In this document: positions 9,450 through 16,090 of the stretch, one piece after another
Position numbering within the stretch: position 1 is the first letter of the stretch
How the letters are laid out: every line of letters begins with the position of its first letter
NCBI RefSeq assembly: GCF_023015965.1
Contig: NZ_JALKAN010000001.1
Span: 1,014,160-1,078,159, forward strand
DNA from: Allomuricauda sp. F6463D
GTDB taxonomy: Bacteria > Bacteroidota > Bacteroidia > Flavobacteriales > Flavobacteriaceae
Direction: 5' to 3'
DNA: 64,000 bases
Notes under the pieces: generated by a model
What the model saw: the letters and a program-made list of their open reading frames with translations, nothing else
Told to the model about the DNA's origin: nothing
Databases searched by the model: none
Position numbers and translations under genes: made by a program

Positions 9450-9583
9450 TGGTGCTAACACCGTATAAAATTAATTGCTGGTTTTAGCCTACTTACGAAA
9501 GTCCTCGTGGACTTTCTATCTGTGATTTATTTACTTATTTTAGTGCTTAAAACACGCAACTAATCTTATACAAGACCGTTAAC
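9450..9583. repeat. Long imperfect palindrome (attC-like folded repeat) after lysR
   Basis: The outer arms GTATAAAATTAATTGC (9463-9478) and GCAACTAATCTTATAC (9556-9571) are complementary at 14 of 16 positions. GCTAAC (9454-9459) faces GTTAAC (9578-9583) further out. Inside lies a perfect 8-bp hairpin, GAAAGTCC (9497-9504) with GGACTTTC (9509-9516) and loop TCGT. The element follows the last gene of the AT-rich unit and ends in the same GTTAAC word found at the unit's other end (7746). The design resembles an integron attC site, but the GTTRRRY core is not matched exactly and no integrase is in view. From memory, similar repeats recur in flavobacterial genomes; this is not verified here. Confidence 0.55.
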
Positions 9584-9602
9584 GAAACCCACTCAAACAC
9601 CT

Positions 9603-9620
9603 ATGTAACTTTAGTTACAT
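9603..9620. promoter_or_regulatory. Candidate operator: perfect 8+2+8 inverted repeat
   Basis: ATGTAACT (9603-9610), TT, then AGTTACAT (9613-9620) form an exact dyad, readable as TGTAAC-N4-GTTACA. Spacing and symmetry suit a dimeric regulator such as a Crp/Fnr-family protein. It lies 33 bp upstream of the first gene of the SoxB-like cluster, a position suited to controlling that cluster. The regulator is not in the window. Confidence 0.5.
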
Positions 9621-9652
9621 CTTTTTTGCCCAATTAATACGTTCTTTGGAAT

Positions 9653-10030
9653 ATGCAGGGAATCCACAAATCCACATTTGATATGCGCATCCTGTTTACC
9701 ACTTTGTTGGCAGGTCTGCTTTTGGTGGCGCCCTGCAAAGTCCGTAATTCCTTGGAACATTCCCTGGGCCTGGAAAAATCCGAGGTTTCCAATAAGTTAA
9801 AAACTACCATTTCTATTAAGTCATGTGCTTCCTATGAGGCGGTGCAAATCTCCCAGGACCATACAACTAAGGTAGTGGACATAGGCACTTTACAGCTGCC
9901 TGCCATGGCGTCAACTATCGTTTTTACAGCTTCCAACAACCATAAGAAGTTTTCCGCCGTCAAAAAGCAACCCTTTGCCGCGGAAGTTCCCCTCTATATT
10001 TTATATCGACAGTTCCAAGTGTATTCGTGA
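9653..10030 (+). CDS. Small exported protein of unknown function
   Basis: A 125-residue protein that I do not recognise by function. It carries a hydrophobic N-terminus, MRILFTTLLAGLLLVAPC, preceded by ten residues if the first ATG (9653) is used; the ATG at 9683 gives a tidier signal peptide and may be the true start. After the signal comes CKVRNSLEHSLGLEKSEVSN, then a second cysteine in KSCASYEA, and a low-complexity tail. The residue before the first cysteine is proline, which argues against lipidation. It lies between the palindrome at 9603 and the SoxB-like gene, 64 bp before the latter, so it may be the first gene of that operon. Confidence 0.6.
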   Translation: MQGIHKSTFDMRILFTTLLAGLLLVAPCKVRNSLEHSLGLEKSEVSNKLKTTISIKSCASYEAVQISQDHTTKVVDIGTLQLPAMASTIVFTASNNHKKFSAVKKQPFAAEVPLYILYRQFQVYS

Positions 10031-10094
10031 TTCGTCCCTTTCGCCATCAGGCATAGCCTACGTATCATCTACAGTCGAATCATAAAACAACAAT

Positions 10095-11723
10095 ATGCAA
10101 ACCATAAAACATTGGGGGCTCATCGCCCTGCTCCTCGGAACCCTATCCGCTTGCAAGGACGCCAAAACCCCTGCGCAAGACACCGAACAGACCATCACCA
10201 TATTACAGACCGCTGACATTCACGGGCAACTGTTTCCTCACGACGAACTGTTTTGGGAAAACGAACAAATCACCTTTAGAAAACTGGGTGGATTGGCCCA
10301 CGTAAAAACCCTTTTTGAGGACGAACGCAGCAAAAACCCCGAAGGCACCCTGATTTTGGATGGCGGTGACCTCATCCAAGGAAGTGCAGTTGCTGCACTG
10401 TCGGAAGGGAAGGCCTTCGCCCCCATCATCCAAGAAATGGGCTACGATTTCCTAATTCCCGGCAACTGGGAGGTCGTGTACGGCAAACAAACCATGATGG
10501 ATGTGCTTACCCAGTACAACACCCCGGTGATTTCCGCCAATATGTATCACGAAGCCACGGGAGAATCCCTGTTTCCCCAATATTTCATCAAAGAACTGAA
10601 AGGCGTGAAACTCGGGTTCATCTCCTACAACGACCCCGAAATTCCGGTGCGCCAGAATCCGTCCTTCAGCAAGGGCATCCGCTTTGACCCCATCGATGCC
10701 AACTTGAAAGCCCTGATCACCGAACTCAAGGACAACCAAGGAGTAGATGTGCTGTTTTTGGTCACCCATATCGGTATCAGCAAACAATACGATTTGGCCA
10801 ATAATCCGGCCTTGGAGCGCGTGGACTACCTGCTCGGGAACGATACCCACGAACGCATCCGCAAACCCTTGCAGGCCAAGTACACCAAAGTGACCGAGCC
10901 AGGGGCCTTTGCCTCCTTTGTGGGCAAGCTCAACATAACCGTAAAAAACGGCAAAATTGTAAACGATACCTATGAACTTTTGGAAGTGGACCCGTCTACA
11001 TATCCAGCCGACCAAAAGGTCACTTCGATCATTGATAACGCCACCGCTCCGTACCAAGAGGAGACCAGTGAGGTTTTTGGGTACACCAGTGTTCCGCTCT
11101 ACCGGTATTTTGTAGTGGAAAACCCCATGGACAATTTTATTACCGATGCCGCCCGATGGAAAACAGGCGTGGATATTTCCATTTCCAACGGGTTTAGGTT
11201 CAGTCCGCCCATATCGGTCGGGGAAAGTGGCAAAGCACCCATTACCAAAGCCGACTTATGGAGCATGCTGCCCGTAAACGAAAAAGTGAAAATCGGAAAG
11301 GCCAGCGGAAAACAAATCAAAGATTGGCTGGAACAAGAACTGCACAATGTGTTTGCCCAAAACCCCATGGAGCGTTTTGGCGGTTGGTTGGTGCGCTTTT
11401 CGGGCATGGAACTGACCTTTTACGCCAACAAGCCCAAAGGTGAGCGTGTAGCGTCCATAGAAATTGGAGGAAAGCCCATTCAAGATGACAAATTGTACAC
11501 CATGTCGGCCTGCCGTAGGGAGGGCGAGCCCTTACCTACCCTATGCCGAATGCCCAACACCGTGGAAACCGAGGTGATGGACTATACCATCCACGATGTG
11601 GTCGAGGAATACTTGAAAGAAAAGGGCACCATAGCCCCAACTTTGGACGGACGGGCAAAGGCTTTAGATTTGGGACCCAATGTATTGTCGCAATTACCGG
11701 GAACCGATTATCAATTCCATTAA
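10095..11723 (+). CDS. SoxB-like 5'-nucleotidase-family metallophosphoesterase, lipoprotein
   Basis: A 542-residue two-domain protein with lipoprotein signal GTLSAC (C20). The calcineurin-like domain carries metal ligands in TADIHGQ (D41, H43), DGGDLIQGS (D92), GNWE (N124), THIG and LGNDTHER. The 5'-nucleotidase C-terminal domain shows NFITDAARWKTG and SNGFRFSPPI. Several spellings resemble SoxB, the dimanganese thiosulfohydrolase: RKLGGLAHVKTL, and GNWEVVYG where plain 5'-nucleotidases have GNHEFDYG. DoxX and DsrE genes follow immediately, which supports a sulfur role. No SoxA, X, Y or Z is present, so classical thiosulfate oxidation is not shown; a nucleotidase remains possible. Codon use is GC-richer than in the preceding LysR unit. 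Confidence 0.82.
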   Translation: MQTIKHWGLIALLLGTLSACKDAKTPAQDTEQTITILQTADIHGQLFPHDELFWENEQITFRKLGGLAHVKTLFEDERSKNPEGTLILDGGDLIQGSAVAALSEGKAFAPIIQEMGYDFLIPGNWEVVYGKQTMMDVLTQYNTPVISANMYHEATGESLFPQYFIKELKGVKLGFISYNDPEIPVRQNPSFSKGIRFDPIDANLKALITELKDNQGVDVLFLVTHIGISKQYDLANNPALERVDYLLGNDTHERIRKPLQAKYTKVTEPGAFASFVGKLNITVKNGKIVNDTYELLEVDPSTYPADQKVTSIIDNATAPYQEETSEVFGYTSVPLYRYFVVENPMDNFITDAARWKTGVDISISNGFRFSPPISVGESGKAPITKADLWSMLPVNEKVKIGKASGKQIKDWLEQELHNVFAQNPMERFGGWLVRFSGMELTFYANKPKGERVASIEIGGKPIQDDKLYTMSACRREGEPLPTLCRMPNTVETEVMDYTIHDVVEEYLKEKGTIAPTLDGRAKALDLGPNVLSQLPGTDYQFH

Positions 11724-11733
11724 ACTCAGAGCC

Positions 11734-12132
11734 ATGCAAAGCAAAAACATTGAAGTCAGCCGTAGTTCCGTGATAGTGCTACGGGTATTGGTAAGTTTGA
11801 TATTCATTGTGGCCAGTTTAAACCACTTGATCAATACCGATAAAGCCGTTGCACGCATCGAAAATGCCAAGTTTGGGGCTTTGGGCCATCTATTGGGCCC
11901 TCCAGAAATCGCAGTGATCATCTCCGGAGTGGTGATGTTGCTTGGTGGTATAGCCTTGGTCGTAGGTTTTAGGACCCAATGGGCTGCCATTGTACTGATT
12001 GCCATGCTAATCCCCATCACTTTGACCATTCAGGTGGGGCAAATGACGTCCATGGGGCCGTTGTTCAAGAACATTGCCATTTTGGGCGGACTCCTATTTT
12101 TTGTATTGAATCCAAAACTTAAAAATCAATAA
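11734..12132 (+). CDS. DoxX family membrane protein
   Basis: A 132-residue integral membrane protein with four hydrophobic segments: VLRVLVSLIFIVASLNHL, IAVIISGVVMLLGGIAL, AAIVLIAMLIPITLTI and NIAILGGLLFFVLNP. The pattern matches the DoxX/DoxD-like family, first described as a subunit of thiosulfate:quinone oxidoreductase and also found in unrelated redox contexts. The ATG at 11734 lies 10 bp after the previous stop; an earlier in-frame ATG at 11680 would overlap the upstream gene by 44 bases and gives no better N-terminus. It sits between the SoxB-like and DsrE genes and is two bases from the latter, so the three are almost certainly co-transcribed. Confidence 0.85.
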   Translation: MQSKNIEVSRSSVIVLRVLVSLIFIVASLNHLINTDKAVARIENAKFGALGHLLGPPEIAVIISGVVMLLGGIALVVGFRTQWAAIVLIAMLIPITLTIQVGQMTSMGPLFKNIAILGGLLFFVLNPKLKNQ

Positions 12133-12133
12133 T

Positions 12134-12559
12134 ATGAAACATGTATTGACCCTGGCCGTATTGGCCATCACCCTGTTTGGTGGACTGACCGAAGTTGGTG
12201 CCCAAACCACATACAACAAAGAACAGAACAACTATTTTGTGCTTACACGAAAAATTCCCCAATTAAAGGCCATATTGTTGGCCGCTGATGAACTAGCTGC
12301 CGATGATGGGGATAAATTTGGGGAGTTCCATGTGGTGATCTGTGGGGAAACCGTGAAAGAACTGACCCATTTAGAAACCATGCAGCCCTTTCTTGATTTG
12401 GCAGCAAGTGAAAAGATACAACTATTGGCCTGTGGTTTTTCGCTTAAAAAATTCGGAGTGGATGCCACAAAACTACCCAAGGAAATGGGTGTAGTGGACA
12501 ACGGCATTTTGTATGGTTTCAACCTGCAAAAAGATGGGTTTTTGAGTCTTACTTTGTAA
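12134..12559 (+). CDS. Exported DsrE family protein
   Basis: A 141-residue protein with a Sec signal (MKHVLTLAVLAITLFGG to VGAQ). The mature part is one DsrE/DsrF-like alpha/beta domain: KAILLAADELAADDGDKFGEFHVVICGETVKELT, then IQLLACGFSLKKFGV. Cys in the VVICG strand (about residue 73) and in LLACG (about 96) are candidates for carrying persulfide. Cytoplasmic DsrE proteins relay sulfur; this one is exported, so any sulfur transfer would be periplasmic. It ends the SoxB-like/DoxX/DsrE set. No strong terminator is evident. Confidence 0.82.
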   Translation: MKHVLTLAVLAITLFGGLTEVGAQTTYNKEQNNYFVLTRKIPQLKAILLAADELAADDGDKFGEFHVVICGETVKELTHLETMQPFLDLAASEKIQLLACGFSLKKFGVDATKLPKEMGVVDNGILYGFNLQKDGFLSLTL

Positions 12560-12605
12560 AAGTGAATGCTTTATGTTGATAGAGGGTGTCTAAAATGTCG
12601 GTTTT

Positions 12606-12686
12606 CGTCAACCTGAACTTGTTTCAGCTTCTCATAATATACTGTTTATCAAAACGATGAGATTCTGAAACAAGTTCAGAATGACG
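12606..12686. repeat. Dispersed intergenic repeat with 15-bp perfect inverted arms
   Basis: CTGAACTTGTTTCAG (12613-12627) and CTGAAACAAGTTCAG (12665-12679) are exact reverse complements. The pairing extends with TCTCAT/ATGAGA inside and CGTCA/TGACG outside, giving a long hairpin. A diverged single-arm copy lies at 19706-19727 (19 of 22 positions the same as 12665-12686). The element lies in the gap between the converging DsrE and GlmU-like genes, where it may also slow transcription, though it lacks a T tract. No gene is seen in 12560-12831. Confidence 0.7.
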
Positions 12687-12831
12687 TATTTCAATACTTT
12701 TTTGATGGCGATGTGTGATTATTATCCATTACTGGGAACTCCAAACAATAAAATCATCTAAAGTTGGTGTTTTTTAAAAACGTTCCATTACTAAAAATCA
12801 GCAAAAGGACAATTGGTAAGGTAGAATGAGA

Positions 12832-14007
12832 CTAGTAATTACGCCATTTTTGGGTCAACTCAAAAACATGTTCCAAAACCCTGGTCTCGGTAGCATTGAA
12901 TTCCATATTACGACGTTTCATCATGGCTTCAGCTACCTCAAAAGCCTTATTGGTCCTGAAAGTGGTATAACCAGCAGCTCCACCCCAACTAAAACTGGGA
13001 ATAAAGTTTCTAGGAAAACCGCTACCGAAAATATTGGCGCTCACACCGATAACAGTGCCTGTATTGAACATCACATTAATCCCGCATTTACTATGGTCGC
13101 CCATCATCAACCCGCAAAATTGAAGCCCTGTTTTGACAAAACCTTCGGTTTTGTAGTTCCATATGCGAACGGGTGCATAGTCATTCTTTAGATTGGAAGT
13201 GTTCGTATCGGCACCGATATTACACCACTCCCCCAACACCGAGTTTCCGAGAAAACCATCATGACCTTTGTTGGAATTGGCAAACAGTACGGCATTATTA
13301 ACCTCTCCACCGATTTTACAGCCAGGTCCCGCGGTAACTGCCCCATAAATTTTTGCTCCCATTTTTACAATGGCATTTTCGCAAAGGGCCAACCCGCCAC
13401 GAACCATACAGCCTTCCATCATTAAGGCGTTCTTACCAATGTATATGGGTCCGGTGGAAGCGTTCAAAATACAGAACTCCACCGTGGCACCTTTCTCGAT
13501 AAAAATATTCTCTGGGCTCTTTACTTGATTGGTCTCGGATATGGATTGACTCGTTCTTCCATTGGTCAACAATTCAAAATCAGCTCGCAGTGCTTCCGAA
13601 TTTTTGGAGAAAATGTCCCAAGTATTCTTGATGGTGAATACATCCCCTTCAAAAGCAATGGTTTTATATGTTGATACTTCAAACCCAGTTTCTGGCTTGT
13701 CCGTCACATAAGCAATATATTCTTCGTCATCCATCAAAGCCTCACCAACCTTCAATTTTTGAATTGCATCGACCAAGGTTTTGTTGGGCAAGTAACTCCC
13801 ATTTATTACCGTATTATTAGTGGCGACCGTTAAAGGGAATTTCTCTAAAAGGTATGTTTCGGTTTGAAAACTGACGGGTGCTTTGAGCCATTTTCCCCAT
13901 TTTTCATCAATGGTTAGAATCCCCACCCGAATACCAGGTACAGGACGTGTGAGTGTAAACGGAAAAAGGTCTTCGCGGTGGTTACCGTCAGAAAGAATAT
14001 AGTTCAT
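12832..14007 (-). CDS. GlmU-like bifunctional sugar-phosphate nucleotidyl/acetyltransferase (Bacteroidetes type)
   Basis: A 391-residue cytoplasmic protein. It opens with NYILSDGNHREDLFPFTLTRPVPGIRVGILTI, the start of the alternative Bacteroidetes GlmU family, in which the nucleotidyltransferase part is divergent. Residues about 160-350 are hexapeptide-like turns of a left-handed beta-helix (IYIGKNALMMEGCMVRG, NAIVKMGAKIYGAVTAGPGC, GEWCNIGADTNTSNLK, MGDHSKCGINVMFNTG), the acyltransferase fold. The expected role is making UDP-N-acetylglucosamine for the cell wall. It lies downstream of rpmE on the same strand, separated by a terminator. The family is recognised with confidence; the exact substrates are inferred. 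Confidence 0.85.
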   Translation of the reverse strand: MNYILSDGNHREDLFPFTLTRPVPGIRVGILTIDEKWGKWLKAPVSFQTETYLLEKFPLTVATNNTVINGSYLPNKTLVDAIQKLKVGEALMDDEEYIAYVTDKPETGFEVSTYKTIAFEGDVFTIKNTWDIFSKNSEALRADFELLTNGRTSQSISETNQVKSPENIFIEKGATVEFCILNASTGPIYIGKNALMMEGCMVRGGLALCENAIVKMGAKIYGAVTAGPGCKIGGEVNNAVLFANSNKGHDGFLGNSVLGEWCNIGADTNTSNLKNDYAPVRIWNYKTEGFVKTGLQFCGLMMGDHSKCGINVMFNTGTVIGVSANIFGSGFPRNFIPSFSWGGAAGYTTFRTNKAFEVAEAMMKRRNMEFNATETRVLEHVFELTQKWRNY

Positions 14008-14030
14008 ACCTCAGCTTTGAATACCGTAAA

Positions 14031-14065
14031 AATAAAAAACGCTCCCGAATACCAATCGAGAGCGT
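14031..14065 (-). terminator. Rho-independent terminator after rpmE
   Basis: ACGCTC (14039-14044) pairs with GAGCGT (14060-14065), extended inside by CGA/TCG. On the minus strand the stem is followed by a T-rich tract (complement of 14031-14038). It lies 27 bases past the rpmE stop and before the GlmU-like start, so the latter needs read-through or its own promoter. Confidence 0.7.
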
Positions 14066-14091
14066 CTATATAATTCGTTGAAAAGTGCAAC

Positions 14092-14361
14092 CTACTCGGT
14101 CTCCTTCTCTTCTTTCTTGAATTTTTTGTACTTGTTCTTGAACTTGTCAATTCTACCAGCAGTATCGACCAATTTAGTCTTACCGGTATAGTAAGGGTGA
14201 GAAGTTCTTGAAATTTCCAATTTTACCAAAGGATATTCAGTACCATCAACAGTAATGGTCTCTTTCGCTTCAGCAGTGGACTTTGTAAGGAACACATCGT
14301 CGTTGGACATGTCTTTAAAAGCAACCAATCTATAGTTTTCCGGGTGTATATCTTTTCTCAT
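14092..14361 (-). CDS. rpmE2: 50S ribosomal protein L31 type B
   Basis: An 89-residue basic ribosomal protein. [50 protein letters not shown] and the lysine-rich tail are characteristic of bL31. It has no CxxC zinc pair, which makes it the zinc-independent type B form. It has a perfect -7 promoter box upstream and a hairpin terminator downstream, so it is probably a single-gene unit. Confidence 0.96.
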   Translation of the reverse strand: MRKDIHPENYRLVAFKDMSNDDVFLTKSTAEAKETITVDGTEYPLVKLEISRTSHPYYTGKTKLVDTAGRIDKFKNKYKKFKKEEKETE

Positions 14362-14396
14362 CGTCTTAAATGCTTAATCTCAGAATTTTCAGGGTG

Positions 14397-14426
14397 CAAA
14401 TTTAATAATTTCTTTTACACCTCCAA
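14397..14426 (-). promoter_or_regulatory. Bacteroidota-type promoter for rpmE
   Basis: On the minus strand TTG (14426-14424) is followed after 19 bp by TAAATTTG (14404-14397), a perfect -7 box. The start codon is at 14361, giving a leader of roughly 30 bases. Confidence 0.7.
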
Positions 14427-14520
14427 CTTAAATTCACTAAAAAATAAAAAGTAATTTTATATGTAACAAATGTAAGCAATATTGCACTAACCAATTATAA
14501 TCAACACAAACTTTAAAAAA

Positions 14521-15042
14521 ATGGAAGAACAACAACCAAAAACTGGAAAATTTGCACTTAACTACGGACTTTTATCCGGTTTGATATCCATGGTGTTCGG
14601 CGTTATGCTCTACACACAAAACATGCACTACGAAACAAGTACCGCTGTTATTGTAATCTCTATAGTGATTTTAGCGGCCATTATATTTTTTGCAATTAAC
14701 GCATTTAAAAAGGCAAATGGTGGCTATTTAACCATTACAGAAGCACTTAAAGTTGCAGTGGGCATTGCCTTGGTAGGCGCCATAGTTTCCTTGATTTACC
14801 AATTCGTACTTACCACCTTTATTGAACCCGATTTTATGGACAAGGCCATGGAACTTGCCAAACCAAAAGCAATGGCCAATAACCCGAATATGACCGAGGA
14901 GCAATGGGAACAAGGTGTAGAAATGCAGAAAAGCTTTGCTTGGATCCAGTACCCCATTCTTTTGATCATGAACTGTGTGCTCGGTTTGGTCTTAGGTCTG
15001 ATTACCGGATTGATATTGAAAAAGTCCAAAGCGGATTACTAA
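14521..15042 (+). CDS. DUF4199 membrane protein
   Basis: A 173-residue membrane protein of the DUF4199 type, with four hydrophobic segments: LNYGLLSGLISMVFGVML, VIVISIVILAAIIFFAI, ALKVAVGIALVGAIVSLIYQ and YPILLIMNCVLGLVLGLITG. A soluble stretch rich in Met and Lys (EPDFMDKAMELAKPKAM...) lies between segments three and four. The function is unknown. It is followed by a GT2 glycosyltransferase, an order I associate with Bacteroidota genomes, which suggests but does not show a link to lipid-linked glycan synthesis. Confidence 0.85.
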   Translation: MEEQQPKTGKFALNYGLLSGLISMVFGVMLYTQNMHYETSTAVIVISIVILAAIIFFAINAFKKANGGYLTITEALKVAVGIALVGAIVSLIYQFVLTTFIEPDFMDKAMELAKPKAMANNPNMTEEQWEQGVEMQKSFAWIQYPILLIMNCVLGLVLGLITGLILKKSKADY

Positions 15043-15054
15043 AACAAAAAATAC

Positions 15055-15062
15055 TACTTTTG
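15055..15062 (+). promoter_or_regulatory. Possible -7 box for the GT2 gene
   Basis: TACTTTTG matches the TAnnTTTG consensus and lies 23 bp before the GT2 ATG at 15085. No clear TTG is seen 19-21 bp further upstream, so support is moderate. Confidence 0.4.
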
Positions 15063-15084
15063 AAGGGAATTCCAGAAACAAGCA

Positions 15085-16032
15085 ATGCAGATTTCCATTG
15101 TAATTCCTTTGCTTAACGAGCAAGAATCTTTAAAAGAACTACATGATTGGATTGTTCAGGTAATGCAATCCAATCATTTTACTTATGAAATTATCTTTAT
15201 AGATGATGGCAGTACCGACGGTTCTTGGGAAACTATATCCAAGCTTTCCGATGTCAACGAAAATATAAAAGCAATCCGATTTCTTAAAAACTTTGGAAAA
15301 TCGCAGGCCCTACATGCGGGATTCAAAGCGGCAGAAGGAGAGGTTGTAGTCACCATGGATGCCGACCTACAGGACAATCCCGAAGAAATTCCGGAAATGT
15401 ACCAAATGGTTAAACAAGGTGGCCATCATGTGGTATCGGGCTGGAAAAAGAAACGCTACGATTCCGTTATCAGCAAAAACATTCCGTCCAAATTGTTCAA
15501 TTGGGCAGCAAGGAAAACCTCGGGCGTAAAACTCCACGATTTCAATTGCGGCCTTAAGGCTTTTAATCATCAAGTGATAAAGACCATTGAGGTGTCGGGA
15601 GAAATGCACAGATACATTCCGGTTTTGGCCAAGAACGCCGGGTTTTCGGATATTTCGGAAAAAATAGTGCAGCATCAAGCCAGAAAATATGGTTCCACAA
15701 AATTTGGGGCAGAGCGATTTATCAATGGTTTTTTGGATTTGATCACGATATGGTTCGTTTCTAAATTTGGCCGAAGACCCATGCATCTTTTTGGAGCTTG
15801 GGGCGTGCTCATGTTTATTGTTGGATTTGGTTTTTCCCTCTATTTGGGTATTGACAAGCTCTTTTTAAATCCCACAGGTCGACTTATCACTGAAAAACCG
15901 CAGTTTTTTATCGCATTAACGGCAATGATCATAGGTACACAATTGTTTTTAGCTGGTTTTATAGGGGAAATAATGGTGAGATCACGGAAAAATGATACTC
16001 GATACAATATCTCCGAGAAAATAAACCTTTAG
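15085..16032 (+). CDS. Family 2 glycosyltransferase (polyprenyl-phosphate sugar transferase-like)
   Basis: A 315-residue protein. The GT-A domain (about 1-225) has SIVIPLLNEQESL, the nucleotide-binding pair D40-D41 in IFIDDGSTDGS, LKNFGKSQALHAGF, and the metal-binding DAD (92-94) in TMDADLQDNPEEIPEM. Two C-terminal membrane segments follow (LFGAWGVLMFIVGFGFSLYL and FFIALTAMIIGTQLFLAGFI). This arrangement is that of DPM1/GtrB-like enzymes that place a sugar on undecaprenyl phosphate at the cytoplasmic membrane face. The donor sugar cannot be told. A phosphohexomutase, which could help supply the nucleotide sugar, is the next gene. Confidence 0.9.
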   Translation: MQISIVIPLLNEQESLKELHDWIVQVMQSNHFTYEIIFIDDGSTDGSWETISKLSDVNENIKAIRFLKNFGKSQALHAGFKAAEGEVVVTMDADLQDNPEEIPEMYQMVKQGGHHVVSGWKKKRYDSVISKNIPSKLFNWAARKTSGVKLHDFNCGLKAFNHQVIKTIEVSGEMHRYIPVLAKNAGFSDISEKIVQHQARKYGSTKFGAERFINGFLDLITIWFVSKFGRRPMHLFGAWGVLMFIVGFGFSLYLGIDKLFLNPTGRLITEKPQFFIALTAMIIGTQLFLAGFIGEIMVRSRKNDTRYNISEKINL

Positions 16033-16090
16033 ACTATTCCCAAACTCGTTAAACTTTGTAATTTTAAACCTCTAAACAACTAGTAACACT

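Noticed and set aside
9450..9592. True integron attC site
   Set aside because: The GTTRRRY/RYYYAAC core is not matched exactly and no integrase gene lies in the window, so only an attC-like label is used.
7653..9600. Prophage or insertion sequence around the AT-rich LysE/LysR pair
   Set aside because: No transposase, integrase, phage gene or direct target duplication of IS type was found.
10452..11057. 201-codon minus-strand frame opposite the SoxB-like gene
   Set aside because: It is a shadow frame produced by the GC-rich codon use of the real gene; no motifs.
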